From positions 46,954 to 110,953 of the forward strand of contig JAANYP010004305.1 in the NCBI GenBank assembly GCA_020465985.1: DNA of 64,000 bases. The letters are read 5' to 3'. The stretch comes from Centrapalus pauciflorus (Eukaryota; Streptophyta; Magnoliopsida; Asterales; Asteraceae). This document shows, in pieces, positions 22,094-36,929 of the stretch. The number at the start of each line of letters is the position of its first letter. Within the stretch, counting starts at the first letter, position 1. The position numbers and the translations under genes were made by a program. The notes under the pieces were generated by a model. The model was not told where the DNA came from and did no database searches. It saw nothing but the letters and a program-made list of their open reading frames with translations.

Positions 22094-24537
22094 CTAGAAT
22101 AGCTGCGAATAATGGCTCCTCATCTCTGCCTCAGGCTCCCAGGTGGCAGTAATACCCTTATGATGTCTCCACTGAACGAGTACTAATGTGATCTATTTAT
22201 TTGTTAGCTTCTTCACTTTACGGTCGGTAAAAGCCTCGGGCTGCTCTACATATCTCCGCTGGTCATCTACGGTGATCTTCGATAATGACACACACTGATC
22301 ATCTTTAGCCAAACACCTTCTCAGATGACTCACATGAAACGTGTCATGCACGCCGGCCAACTCTGGAGGCAGTCTCAATCTATACGCATGATCTCGAACT
22401 CTGGCAACAATCTCAAACGGACTGATGTACCGTAGACTCATCTTGCCTTTGTGTCTGAATCTGATAAATCCCTTCCACAAAGATACTTTCAACATCACAC
22501 GGTCCCCAACTCGGAACTCAAACTCAGTCAGACGACGATCTGCGTAACTCTTCTGCCGGCTCAGAGCAACACTCATATGCTCGCGAATCACTGCCACTTT
22601 GTCACTCGTCTCCTAAAGCAACTCAGGTCCATTAATAGGTCGCTCGCCTACCTCACCCCAACACACAGGGTTTAGGCATTTACGCCCATATAATGCCTCG
22701 AACGGAGCCATTTTGATGGTGGCGTGGTAGCTGTTATTATACGTAAACTCCACTAACGGCAAGTGAACGTCCCAACTACCATTGAAATCAAACGCGCACG
22801 CTCGCAGCATATCCTAGAGAGTCTAATTCATACGAACTGTCTGTCCGTCTGTCTGAGGTCGATACGTTGTACAAAGCTGCACACGAGTACCCAACTCTCG
22901 CTGAAAGCTCTGCCAGAACCTCGAAGTAAACCACGTATCCCTTTCAGACGTAATCGACTTTGGAATGTCGTGCCTCGAAACCACTTCATTAATGTAGAGT
23001 CGTGCCAACTGTTCCATCGTAATGGTGCCACAAACTTCCAAGAAGTGAGAGCTCTTCGTCATTCGATCCACTATCACCCAAATCATATCATTGTCTCTAA
23101 CCGTGAGTGGAACTCTCACGATAAAATCCATCGTGATATGATATCACTTCCACTCAGGGATCTCTAGAGGCTGTAGATGATCGTGCGACTTTTGATGCTC
23201 AGCTTTCACACGCAAACAAGTCATACACTCCTCAACATAACGGCCCACATCTCTTTTCATCCCAGGACACCAATAGAACTCGTGCAAATCTCTGTACATC
23301 TTGGTGCTCTCGGGGTGGATAGACAATCTCGACCAGTGCGACTCGTCCAATATCAGCTGGCGAAGGTTGCCGACTCTTAGAACCCAAACTCGGTCGTGAA
23401 ACACAAACAAGCATCTGTTATCTCTGCTCAGAGTCTCAATCTGCCCAGTAAGCCGCTCTCTTTTCACATTCTCAGCTTGAAGACCCTCTAACGGTGCCTG
23501 CCTCAAACTCTCAATTAGAATCCATGTAATCTCGAGTCTCGCCGCTCGAGAAACCACAGTCTGGCCGCACGCCTTGCGGCTCAACGGATCAGCCACAACA
23601 TTTGCTCTACCCGGATGGTACTGGATCTCGCATTTGTAGTCTTTCAACAACTCTAAACTGCACCGCTGTCTCATATTCAGCTCCTTCTGACTAAACATGT
23701 ACTTAAGACTCTTATGATCTGTATACACCACAAACCATGACCCATACAGATAATGATGCCAAATCTTCAACGCAAACACAATCACATCTAACTCAAGATC
23801 ATACACGGTATGGTTCTCCTCATAAGTCTTCAACTGTCGGACGCATATGCTATCACCTTGCCTCGCTGCATCAGAACACAGCCCAACCCAGTACCAGACA
23901 CATCATAGTACTCTACAAATCCTCTGTACCCTCTGGCAATGTTAACACTGGAGTCTGACATAACCGGGACTTCAACCTTTGGACACATACTCCTACTCAT
24001 CGGACCACACGAAAGGTACGGACTTCTGTGTCAATCTCGTCAACGGCATAGAAATCCTCGAAAAATCTTGAATGAATTGACGGTAATACCCGGCAAAACC
24101 CAGAAAGCTGCGGATCTCAGGCACTGTCCTGGGCGGCTCCCAACTCACCACAACCTCTATCTTAGCAGGATACACTTTAATTTCCTCAACACTAATCACA
24201 TGTCCCAGAAACTAGACCTCGCACAACCAGAATTCACACTTGGAGAACTTCGCATACAGTTTCTCATTTCGCAGCATGGTTAAAACCTCTCACAGGTGCT
24301 GCTCGTGGTCCTCGGCACTCCTCGAATAGATCAGGATGCCATCGATAAATACAATCACAAAATCGATCCAACATCATTCTACACACCCAGTTACTCAAAT
24401 CCATGAAAGCCGTGGGTGCGTTAGTCAATCTGAAGGGCATAACGAGAAACTCGTAGTGTCCGTAACGTGTTAGAAATGCAGTCTTCAGCACAACCTCATC
24501 TCTGACTCTCAACTCGTGATAACCAGAGTGCAAATCT
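22094..24537 (-). pseudogene. Chromovirus RT C-terminal part, RNaseH, integrase and chromodomain-like tail (element H)
   Basis: Reading from 24537 leftward: RT resumes at DLHSGYHELRV directly after the inserted solo LTR. The RT catalytic block reads FIDG instead of FIDD near 24340. Then come the RT thumb (RSFLGFAGYYRQF), RNaseH (YTDHKSLKYMF, YHPGRANVVADPLSRK), the integrase zinc region (CMTCLRVKAEHQKS), the core (MDFIVRVPLTVRDNDMIW, YRPQTDGQT) and a tail with VLVQWRHHKGITATWEPEAE, ending at a TAG at 22094-22096. Several stops and frameshifts (for example near 23140, 22810, 22617 and 23840-23990) make it nonfunctional. It is homologous to 15336-16369. Confidence 0.9.
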
Positions 24538-24542
24538 ATCTT
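24538..24542. repeat. Target-site duplication, left copy (ATCTT)
   Basis: Identical to 27683-27687 on the other side of the solo LTR. Confidence 0.85.
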
Positions 24543-27500
24543 TGTCAAGACCACCCCTCACGGGGCAGTCCTGAATGACTAGGTCCCAAGGAGAAATACA
24601 GCATCAATCAAAACTAAGATAGAATTAATAAAGTGCGGAATTAAGTCAAATTACAGAAGTTAGGAATAGATTACAACCAGTTTAAAACAAAACTAATAAG
24701 GTTTAAAAGTAAACTATAAAGGGCACAAGGACACTAATCTGGTACATAACCACAATACATGTCACTGCTTCTACCCAAACCACCACCATAATCAATTCAT
24801 TCGACACCAATTTCAGTTGAAGTAATGGTCTAGTGACTTCAAATTCAGGCGCGCAGATCCTAAGCACTTGGTTCAGCTGGATTTTTTCCTTTGAACTTTT
24901 CTGTAAAAAGATTCAACAACAACTGTAAGCGGTGCTTAGTGAGATTATAGATTTAACAGTTAACATGCCATGACAATTTTAAGCGGAGACTTGACTTTGA
25001 CATTTGACTTAATTATCTGACTTTGACTTTAAGCGCGATTTTGACATGACTGCCGCTATCAGCCAGACATTGTGAGACATAGGACTTAAGATCGGATGAT
25101 GTTTAATCCCACGCACACGCTTTTAATTGTGGGGATCAGCCACATACTGGGCTAGCTACCAGTAAGACAACGTGGGCAAACATCGGAGTAGACTTAATCA
25201 TAGACTGGCACAGACTTACTCAGACTTGAATTGTGCGGAAGCATATGAAAGCATCAATAACAAAGCAAATGACTGTAAGCATTCAAAGTAAAGAATCAAG
25301 ATAGCATCAACAATATATATCCAACACTAATTCAGATTGTAAAGGCATGTGTGCAGGATGATATATTAAAAGCTATCATGATCCACAGGGCATCACCGTA
25401 CCAAGGTGTGCACAGGTCACATTCTAGCTGAGCATATTAGACTTTCAAATAAAGCTTTAACATCAATATGTCTCACAGGAAGACAGGCATCTATACAATT
25501 ATATCTATAACTCACTGTTACTGGTTTTTATGGCATGACTGTTGACTTTAACTTTCGCAAGTGGATTGAATCCACCACCTGAGTTATCTCAAGATTTATC
25601 ATTTGACTTTACACACTTTTGCTCGGTTTTACCGGCTGGACTTTATTGACTTTGGCTCTAACTTGCTTCTCTGACTTTTGCTTGGCTTTATTGACTTTAG
25701 CTTGACTTTTCAGTCTTGACTTTATTGACTTTAGCTTTATAACGTAGTTCAGATTTAGCTGAACCTATTAATTCAATGGCAAATCAATTTACATAAGCTT
25801 TTTTACTTTACACAACTTAATTATGTATTTCTATTAAATTCTCAGACTTTCTGTAGCTTATGTATAGACTTATTGCATTATTGACTTATCACGTCATCTA
25901 TGACTTTTGTTGTATTCATAATTAGGCAATAAAGCTTATGATTTAGCCTTAACATAATTTAATGACTTTATGATCTTATATGCTCTTCATGGACATGTGT
26001 TACCTATTTGGTCATTCTTTAGACTTTACTTGCAATTTGACACTCATAAGAATGTCTGTAATGTCATGTTATGCATAATCAACTTATATACATATGCGTT
26101 GATGTTCAACTATATATATTCACACATATGTTCATTCACTTCAATTCAATGCAAGTCTATTCATTTTATGAGTTTTGATTTCTATTAAATGATCACCTTC
26201 ACACCCACATACATATATGCATTTTCAGTTTCTGCACATTGTATGTATTATTATGATTATAAACATCACTATGCTTTTCTTTGATTCTAATGGAAATAAG
26301 CATCATGAACATTCTATTATATACTTATTGAAAAGTTCATAATTCACACAAGGCACACAATTTATGTGTTTAATACATAAGCATACATCAAATTCAAGCA
26401 CACATTTTATACATAAACTTGTTGCACACTTTCTGTTTTAAACTTACAAGGCTTGTTGTGTTTTAATCCTTAAATCCGAGACTTAGTAGATTGTTAAGTC
26501 TTTGAGTCCATTCCCTTCTTATACAATAACATTTTTAATCAACTTCACACACTTATGTTGATGTATGTTTTATAAAGGTCGTTGGACATCTTTAATCACT
26601 ACATAAGACTGCACAACATCAATACATGTTTTAGGTATTTTGCTGTTGCGTTTTAATGATAGAACCCACATCACACACACATATATACATATATACTTTT
26701 AATGGAAAAGGTTGCTGTTGTTCTGTTTCTATTTATACACTGCACACACAAGCTTAATTTGTGAAAGAAAAGACATAGGTTTCGGTACTACTATCACATG
26801 GAAAACACACACACTAATGCACTGATTTTTTTTTATTCTGTTTCCTTCCCGTTTCAGCAGCCAAACAATCAACCTAAAAGGGATGTTTAATGCTTCTATG
26901 GTTGATTTAAACACACATCTATGAAATCAAGGTCTGGCCGAAGGCCATATGGCCTGTTTGGCCCTCCTTTTCGATCAAACAGAAAGCAAATCATAAGGAC
27001 ATCAATTTATGTACAAATTTCAGAATTTCTAGGATTGAGCTTAAGGCTTGGAATTTCAAACCTTCTAAATTCTATTAGATTCAATTAATTACAAAACCAT
27101 TACATGCATGTGTTTAATTTCTGATTTTAAACACCATTTGATGTTCAATTTGATGATTTTGTAGACACTTAAGCCCTACAAAAATTCTGGAATCGTGTGT
27201 TCCTATACTCACACACAAGAACAAACTTGATATTATTACCTTAAATCTTTCATGTAATCTTGATGTTCATGTTCCATTTGCTGATTTCCATCTTTAATTC
27301 TTTAATTTTGAGGTTGGATTTGTGATGAATCTTGTGAAGGAACCGTGGGTTTAGATAAGGTTGAGAGAATTTCTTTTTCTTTGCAACTGATAAAGATGAG
27401 CTGATGCATATATTTGGGGGGTTTTATTGGGTTCAAGTTTCATTTTTATCATTTTGACCCCAAAGTTGTTTATTTTTCATTTATTTTATTTTATCATCAA

Positions 27501-27682
27501 ACTTTATAATAATAAAAAACTCATAACTTGATTGTAACTTTTTATTAACTTTTATAAAAATACATAGCTAATAAATGTAGTTAAAATTACATTTAACGTA
27601 TTATTTAACTCTAAACTTATTAATTATTGCTAATAATGTTTATCATTGCTGATTGACGTTAATTAAAGTTTAGGTTGTTACA
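24543..27682 (-). mobile_element. Solo LTR (3140 bp) inserted in the RT gene of element H
   Basis: The minus-strand sequence begins TGTAACAACCTAAAC at 27682 and ends GTCTTGACA at 24543. It is flanked by a perfect 5-bp duplication, ATCTT at 24538-24542 and again at 27683-27687. Removing insert and one duplication leaves a continuous RT reading frame across the site. There are no gag-pol blocks, internal primer site or second LTR copy, so a solo LTR formed by LTR-LTR recombination is the best reading. Family is not assigned. It contains clusters of TTGAC motifs. Confidence 0.82.
24950..25760. other. Dense TTGAC/TTGACTT motif clusters inside the solo LTR
   Basis: Two clusters (about 24983-25050 and 25540-25760) repeat TTGACTTT or TTTGACTT many times. 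TTGAC is the core of the W-box bound by plant WRKY factors; regulation is an inference. Confidence 0.5.
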
Positions 27683-27687
27683 ATCTT
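27683..27687. repeat. Target-site duplication, right copy (ATCTT)
   Basis: Identical to 24538-24542. Confidence 0.85.
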
Positions 27688-28560
27688 CGAGAAGAAACTC
27701 GAGCCCTAAAGCTGATCCAAACAGATCGCCGATACGTGGAAGCGGATATCTATTCTTCACTGTCACTTTATTCAGCTCTCTATAGTCGATACACATCCGC
27801 ATACTACTGTCCTTCTTCTTGACAAACAAAACAGGCGCTCCCCATGGGGATGAACTTGGACGAATAAATTCCCGATCCAACAGCTCCTAAAGATGTGACA
27901 TCATCTCTCGCATCTCAGTAAGTGCCAGCCTATAAGGCGTCTTAGCAATAGGCACCGCTCCAGGGATAAGATCAATACGAAACTCAACCTGTCGATCTGG
28001 CGGTAACCCAAGCAACTCCTCTGGGAATACCTCAGGGAAATCTCTAATCACTGGTATATCCTTTATGGTCTTCTTCTCTTTCCGGGCGTCAACAACATAA
28101 GCCAAGAAAGTCTCGCACCCCTTAGAAACATATCGCTGAGCTCTGGCCATAAATACTATACTGATCTCACCTCTGCGTCTCTCCCGATACACGGTAACAC
28201 TCTCACTGTCTAAAATGGGTATTCAGATCATCTTTTTTGCACAAAAGATATCGGCATGTCTGGCTGTCATCAAATCCATACCCACTATCACGTCAAAACT
28301 ACTTATCTCAATCGGTAGCAGTTAATCGGAAACTGATGCGCATCTATCTCGAAAACACAGTCTCTGTAAACTCGACTCACTAAAGTTGTACTCCCATCCA
28401 CTCTCTCAACAACCAACGGAGCAGATAAAGCAGTAGATAGAACAGAAAACTACGCATAAAACACAACAGATACATACGAGCGATCTGCTCCAGAAACAAA
28501 CGTAATACGAGCACTAAGCCCATTTAAAATGTACGTACCGGATACCACGTCTGTAGACTC
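27688..28560 (-). pseudogene. Chromovirus protease and N-terminal RT (element H)
   Basis: The protease region has FVSGADRSYVS at about 28478-28500, where the family has D-S-G; the catalytic Asp is replaced by Val. RT begins with FPEVFPEELLGLPPDRQVEF, then SSSPWGAPVLFVKKKD, MRMCIDYRELNKVT and NRYPLPRIGDLF. The reading stops at the solo LTR insertion, which interrupts the SKIDL block. A TAG near 27888 and several stops between 28195 and 28440 break the frame. It continues on the far side at 24537. Confidence 0.85.
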
Positions 28561-29911
28561 TTAGGCCTCCTCTGCAGTCGCCTGGAAAACTCTAACACGG
28601 CCTCTGAGAACTGTGTCGCGGCGGCTCGATGATGCGGGCTCGGCTCTAGTCCCGCTGGTCCTCGCTCCCTACACTACTGCTGATGTCTCTGGGCAGTCTC
28701 TAGCAATATGGCCCGTCTTCGCACAACGGAAGCATAAAGAATCCCTCGAAGTACATGTGACAGAAGTATGACCATACTGCCCACAACGGTAGCATCGCGG
28801 CTGCTCGGGCATACACGACCCAGATTGACGACGACGGTATCTCTGGCAGTCACTCTCCCCATACAAACTATCATCACGACTCCCTGATGGCTGGGACCCC
28901 TGTCCCACACTACTCTGACACTGGCTCGGCGCACTGAATCAAGAAGTCTGACCCTGACTTTATCCTGCCACCCCTGACCCCTGATACTAACCTGATCTCC
29001 TCGCTCTACGATCTCTACCCCTGTCTCTGTCTCTATCTCTGCGGGACCCAGAACTCTGTCCCTGTGAACGCCACTGCTCGGACTGACTCTCTCTCTCTCT
29101 CTCTCTGTGCTTCATGAGGCTCTCTCCAGTAATTCGAAGGCTGATCAGATGTCCCAATCCTCTGTCTCTGTGTCGGAGGCTGACCCCTCTGCTTCTCGAT
29201 CTCTCTCTCTCCCTCATCCGGGCCATCTCTAAGGCCCTCGCAAACGTTGGAGTATCATGCAGCCCGACAAACTCACGGTTGTCTGATCAAAGGCCATCTA
29301 TAAATGCATCTGCCTTTCGGCTCTCTGTACCGATGTGCTGGCCGGGGTGCAAACTATGAGTACTCAATAAACCTATCAACGTACTTCTGTACTAACATAT
29401 CGCCCTGCTGTAGATGCAAAAACATGCACTCCATCTCTCTGCGCTCATCTCGAGGAATGTATTGAAGCTCAGATATAGCTCATAACTGATCCCAGGTCAT
29501 GGCATATGCCACGGATGATGTCATCGAAGACTCAATCGACTTCCACCACTAGGAAGCCCCTCCTCTCAGCTAATAGGTCGCATAACCGACCATATCTCTC
29601 GGATCAACATGGGCTACCCGGAAGGCAGCCTCAATCTCCCTTTCCCAAGCCATGGCTGCACCCGCCTCACCACCACCTCTGAAATGGGGTGGAGCTCCTG
29701 TCATGAAGTCCTTGAAGGACCCACCTCTCTGAGTAGAAGATGATGCACCTTCCGCTGACCCAGCACCTGTCACTGGCGTAGGACCCATACACTGACCTTG
29801 ACCCTGCTGCTGATTGTAGAACCAAGTCAAGACCTCCAAAAGCTCTGACTTGCGGATATACTCATCACCCGCCGGTCAACCCGCACCTGATCCCTCAACC
29901 TGATCAGCCAT
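28561..29911 (-). pseudogene. Chromovirus gag with double zinc knuckle (element H)
   Basis: The likely start is the ATG at 29911 (MADQVEGSGAG). A stop follows within 12 codons, then the gag core with DFMTGAPPHFRGGG and WEREIEAAFRVAHVDPRDMV. A CT microsatellite at about 29087-29106 encodes Arg-Glu repeats in one frame. Near the C-terminus are two CCHC knuckles in tandem, CYRCGQYGHTSVTC and CFRCAKTGHIARDC (about 28700-28830). Several stops and frameshifts disrupt it. Gag forms the particle and binds element RNA. Confidence 0.82.
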
Positions 29912-30080
29912 AATATCCTGCACAAACCAAAGCAATTAAATAACAGATAGACCACCCAACGTTATACAATTAGCTAGGTTAGTTAATTCCACTAGAATCA
30001 ATCTCAGGGAAGAATCCCACGGATCTGAATAAGGTTAAGTTAAGCATCCACAAATGATACTCAGACTTCAAACCACAAGA

Positions 30081-30093
30081 TCTGATACCGTCA
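30081..30093 (-). promoter_or_regulatory. Primer binding site of element H (tRNA-Met type, diverged)
   Basis: On the minus strand TGACGGTATCAGA follows the LTR end within 1-2 nt. It keeps GGTATCAGA of the initiator-tRNA-Met site. Confidence 0.65.
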
Positions 30094-30094
30094 A

Positions 30095-34156
<4,062 letters not shown>

Positions 34157-35277
34157 TGTAGTGACCCGTAGAAATAACCTTAAAACTACATACTAGCATA
34201 GGGAAGTAAGGTCGAATCCGCAGGGAGTGCGTATGTGAATTAGGGTTAAATTGCTAGTTACTTTAGGTTTATAAAAGCGATTAAATTGTGAATTGAGTGA
34301 TTTTTTGGAATGGTGATTACGACTAAATTACTACTAAAATAATGGCGAGCAAATAACAATTGATTAAAAATCAAAATTAAAGATAACCATTTACGAAATC
34401 ACTACGGCTTAAGTTATTATCCACTTGAGTATCATGCAACGGTCAAATAGACATAACCAATTACTTAGTCATATTAATCATAAATACTTTAAGCAATAAA
34501 TCTCGGCATAGCGCATGCAACATTCATTACTTGTCTTAATCCCTAAACTAATGGACTCGGCACAAATAATAATATCACTATGAACTGTCTTGCTTTTACC
34601 AATTAAACCATTTACTCATAAAAACAACCAAATGTATATCATTTGCATTACACCAAATATTCAAGCATCACAAATACATCAATACATAAAAGAGATTCAA
34701 GTAAATAAAACTTAGTCGTAGATCCTCCACAAATGGCTATGGTGGTTTAGCCTCTCATCGTGTGTTCTTCACTGGGAATGATTGTGGAAATCATTGTAGG
34801 CTTCTATGAGATGAACAGTTGCACTCCACCTTCTTCGTACTCGATCCGTGAATCAACTCCGGCAGGGCTTCACCAACGTTTTCAATATTTTGGGACCTCC
34901 AAAAATGAACACAGTCGCTCCCTACTTATAGAGGATGTGTTTTTTCGATTTTGGGCGTCAAAAAGCGGCTGTAGGGTTTTCACACCGCACGGGCGAAGAC
35001 CCAGGCGTAGGCTTGCGCCTGGCCCTGTGCGGGGGTATACGGCCAGGGCTACGCTTGAAGTGCTCTCTAACTCTAAATAATTCTGTTTCGAGGCCGTAGG
35101 GTGGCACAGGTCTGCGCCCCCACTGGCTCGTTTCGCGCTGAATTTTCTCGAGATGCTTCTATTTGACTTCTTGACCCTGAAACACAATTTGGGATAAAAA
35201 GTATGGTAGTTAAGAAGCATGGGTGCATAAATAAGCCTTAAACGATTCCGAAAACACATAATATTATAGCCTTATCA
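34157..35277 (-). repeat. Tat-like LTR, left copy (3' LTR, 1121 bp)
   Basis: The minus-strand sequence runs from TGATAAGGCTAT at 35277 to CGGGTCACTACA at 34157. The purine-rich TTGGGAAGGTT next to its start (35278-35288, minus strand) fits a polypurine tract. The part 34157-34830 aligns to 36258-36929 with scattered differences. Confidence 0.65.
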
Positions 35278-36257
35278 AACCTTCCCAACTTAACTGTTCG
35301 TCGTCCCCGAACAAGCCTTGGAATCTGAACTAACTACGTACCAGATATATTAGCAATGTGTCTAGCAATTCTATGTTAAGCTAGCATTCGCAAAAATGCA
35401 TTAAAATTTTTAATATGTAAGCCAAATATCATTTTCAGTTATAATATATTTCTCTTAGAATTTATATAATGTATCTCACTCTTCGAAATTACCCTTTTAG
35501 CTCAAGGTTACAAGACTTAAAACACGTGGGTCTTTTGACCATCTTTTCCTCTATGAATGTTTACGACAAAATTTTGCTTTTAATACCATGCTTATATCTC
35601 ATAAGGTTCCTCACTTGGCATCCCTCAGAAAATAGGAAGAATTTGGAAAAGTTGAGGACAAACTTCGGGTTCATTCTCATTTTCAGGGTATCGAATTGGA
35701 GAAGGGTCGGGCACATCACCAGGGCGGTATTGTGACTCAACAGTCCTTCTCATTTGTTCACCCATCCTAATGACTACACGCTTCGGTTCTTCTTGCTCGC
35801 GATTTCGTGGTGAAATTGGACCTCAAAAGTGGGAATCTATTCCTCTTGCTCGTTTGCATCCTCCGCATGCCTCCGCTGATCGCTTGAACTCTCTGTGATT
35901 AATCTTTATTGTTTTTACACCATAAAGGTCTTTTGGTGAGATTTAGTTACTTTTTCGATTTCGGGTTCGAATTGTAGGGGCAATCCTCTGGCCGATCGAC
36001 GTGTGAACATAAACTACTTAAAACACTTAATTAAACTAATTAATTAAATTAATTACATTTTTTTGGTGGTAAACTAGAGGACTACAATTACCTTTTGGGT
36101 TTTTTAATTTTTTAAGTGATTTTTAATAATAGGAAATAAACACTAAAAATAATTAAAACTAAAGTACTTAAAGTTAAACTAAGGCCGAACTAACTTTCTA
36201 GCCGTAACTAGCGTTACCACTCCCCAGCAACAGTGCGAAAATCTAACGAGCCATCGT
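35278..36257 (-). other. Internal region of the Tat-like element, noncoding
   Basis: About 980 bp without supported ORFs. A short CCTTCCCAACTTAACTG block next to the LTR resembles the polypurine side of Tat elements. AT-rich spacer lies at about 36010-36180. Confidence 0.55.
36221..36238 (-). promoter_or_regulatory. Diverged primer binding site, tRNA-Asp type
   Basis: On the minus strand the block TCGCACTGTTGCTGGGGA resembles the Athila/Tat primer site TGGCGCCGTTGCCGGGGA, which pairs with tRNA-Asp, with a few mismatches. It lies 20 nt from the LTR edge. Confidence 0.5.
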
Positions 36258-36929
36258 TGTGGTCTGTAGAAATAATCTTAAAACTACTTACTAGCGTAGG
36301 GAAGTAAGGGTCGCATCCGCAGGGAGTGCGTATGTGAATTAGGGTTAAATTGCTAGTTACTTTAGGTTTATAAAATTGATTAAATTGTGAATTGAGTGAT
36401 TGTTTGGAATGGTGATTACGACTAAATTACTACTAAAACAATGGCGAGAAAATAACAATTGATTAACAAATCGAATTAAAGATAACCATTTACGAAATCA
36501 CTACGGCTTAAGTTATTATCTACTTGAATATCATGTAATGGTCACATGGACATAACCAATTACTTAGTCATATTAATCATAAATACTTTAACCAATAAAT
36601 CTCAGCATAGCGCATGCAACATTCATTACTTGTCTTAATCCCTAAACTAATGGACTCGGCACAAATAATAATATCACTATGAACTATCTTGTTTTTACCA
36701 ATTAAATCATTTTCTCATAAAAACAACCAAATGTATATCATTTCCATTACACCAAATATTCAAGTATCACAAATACATCAATACATAAAAAGAGATTCAA
36801 GTAAATAAAACTTAGTCGTAGATTCTCCGCAGATGACTATGGTGGTTTAGCCTCTCATCGTGTGTTCTTCACCGATAATGATTGTGGAAATCATTGTAGG
36901 TTTCTATGGGATGAATGTTTGCACTCCAC
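36258..36929 (-). repeat. Tat-like LTR, right copy, truncated
   Basis: 672 bp matching the first part of 34157-35277 in plus coordinates. It stops at GCACTCCAC, where the next LTR begins. The missing remainder does not reappear in the window. Confidence 0.7.

Larger units (their letters stand above)
34157..36929 (-). mobile_element. Compact noncoding Tat-like Ty3/gypsy element
   Basis: Two related LTRs in minus orientation flank an internal region of only about 980 bp with no coding capacity. The minus-strand LTR begins TGATAAGGCTATAAT and the primer-site region resembles the tRNA-Asp type used by Athila/Tat elements. The right LTR is cut at 36929 by another LTR. This looks like a nonautonomous derivative that would depend on Tat proteins made elsewhere. 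Confidence 0.6.

Noticed and set aside
29114..29359. 81-residue plus-strand ORF opposite the gag of element H
   Set aside because: It is an antisense shadow of decayed gag, built partly from the CT microsatellite.
34760..35259. ORFs of 106-125 residues on both strands
   Set aside because: They lie inside a Tat-like LTR and its repeat copy, overlap each other and show no known motif.
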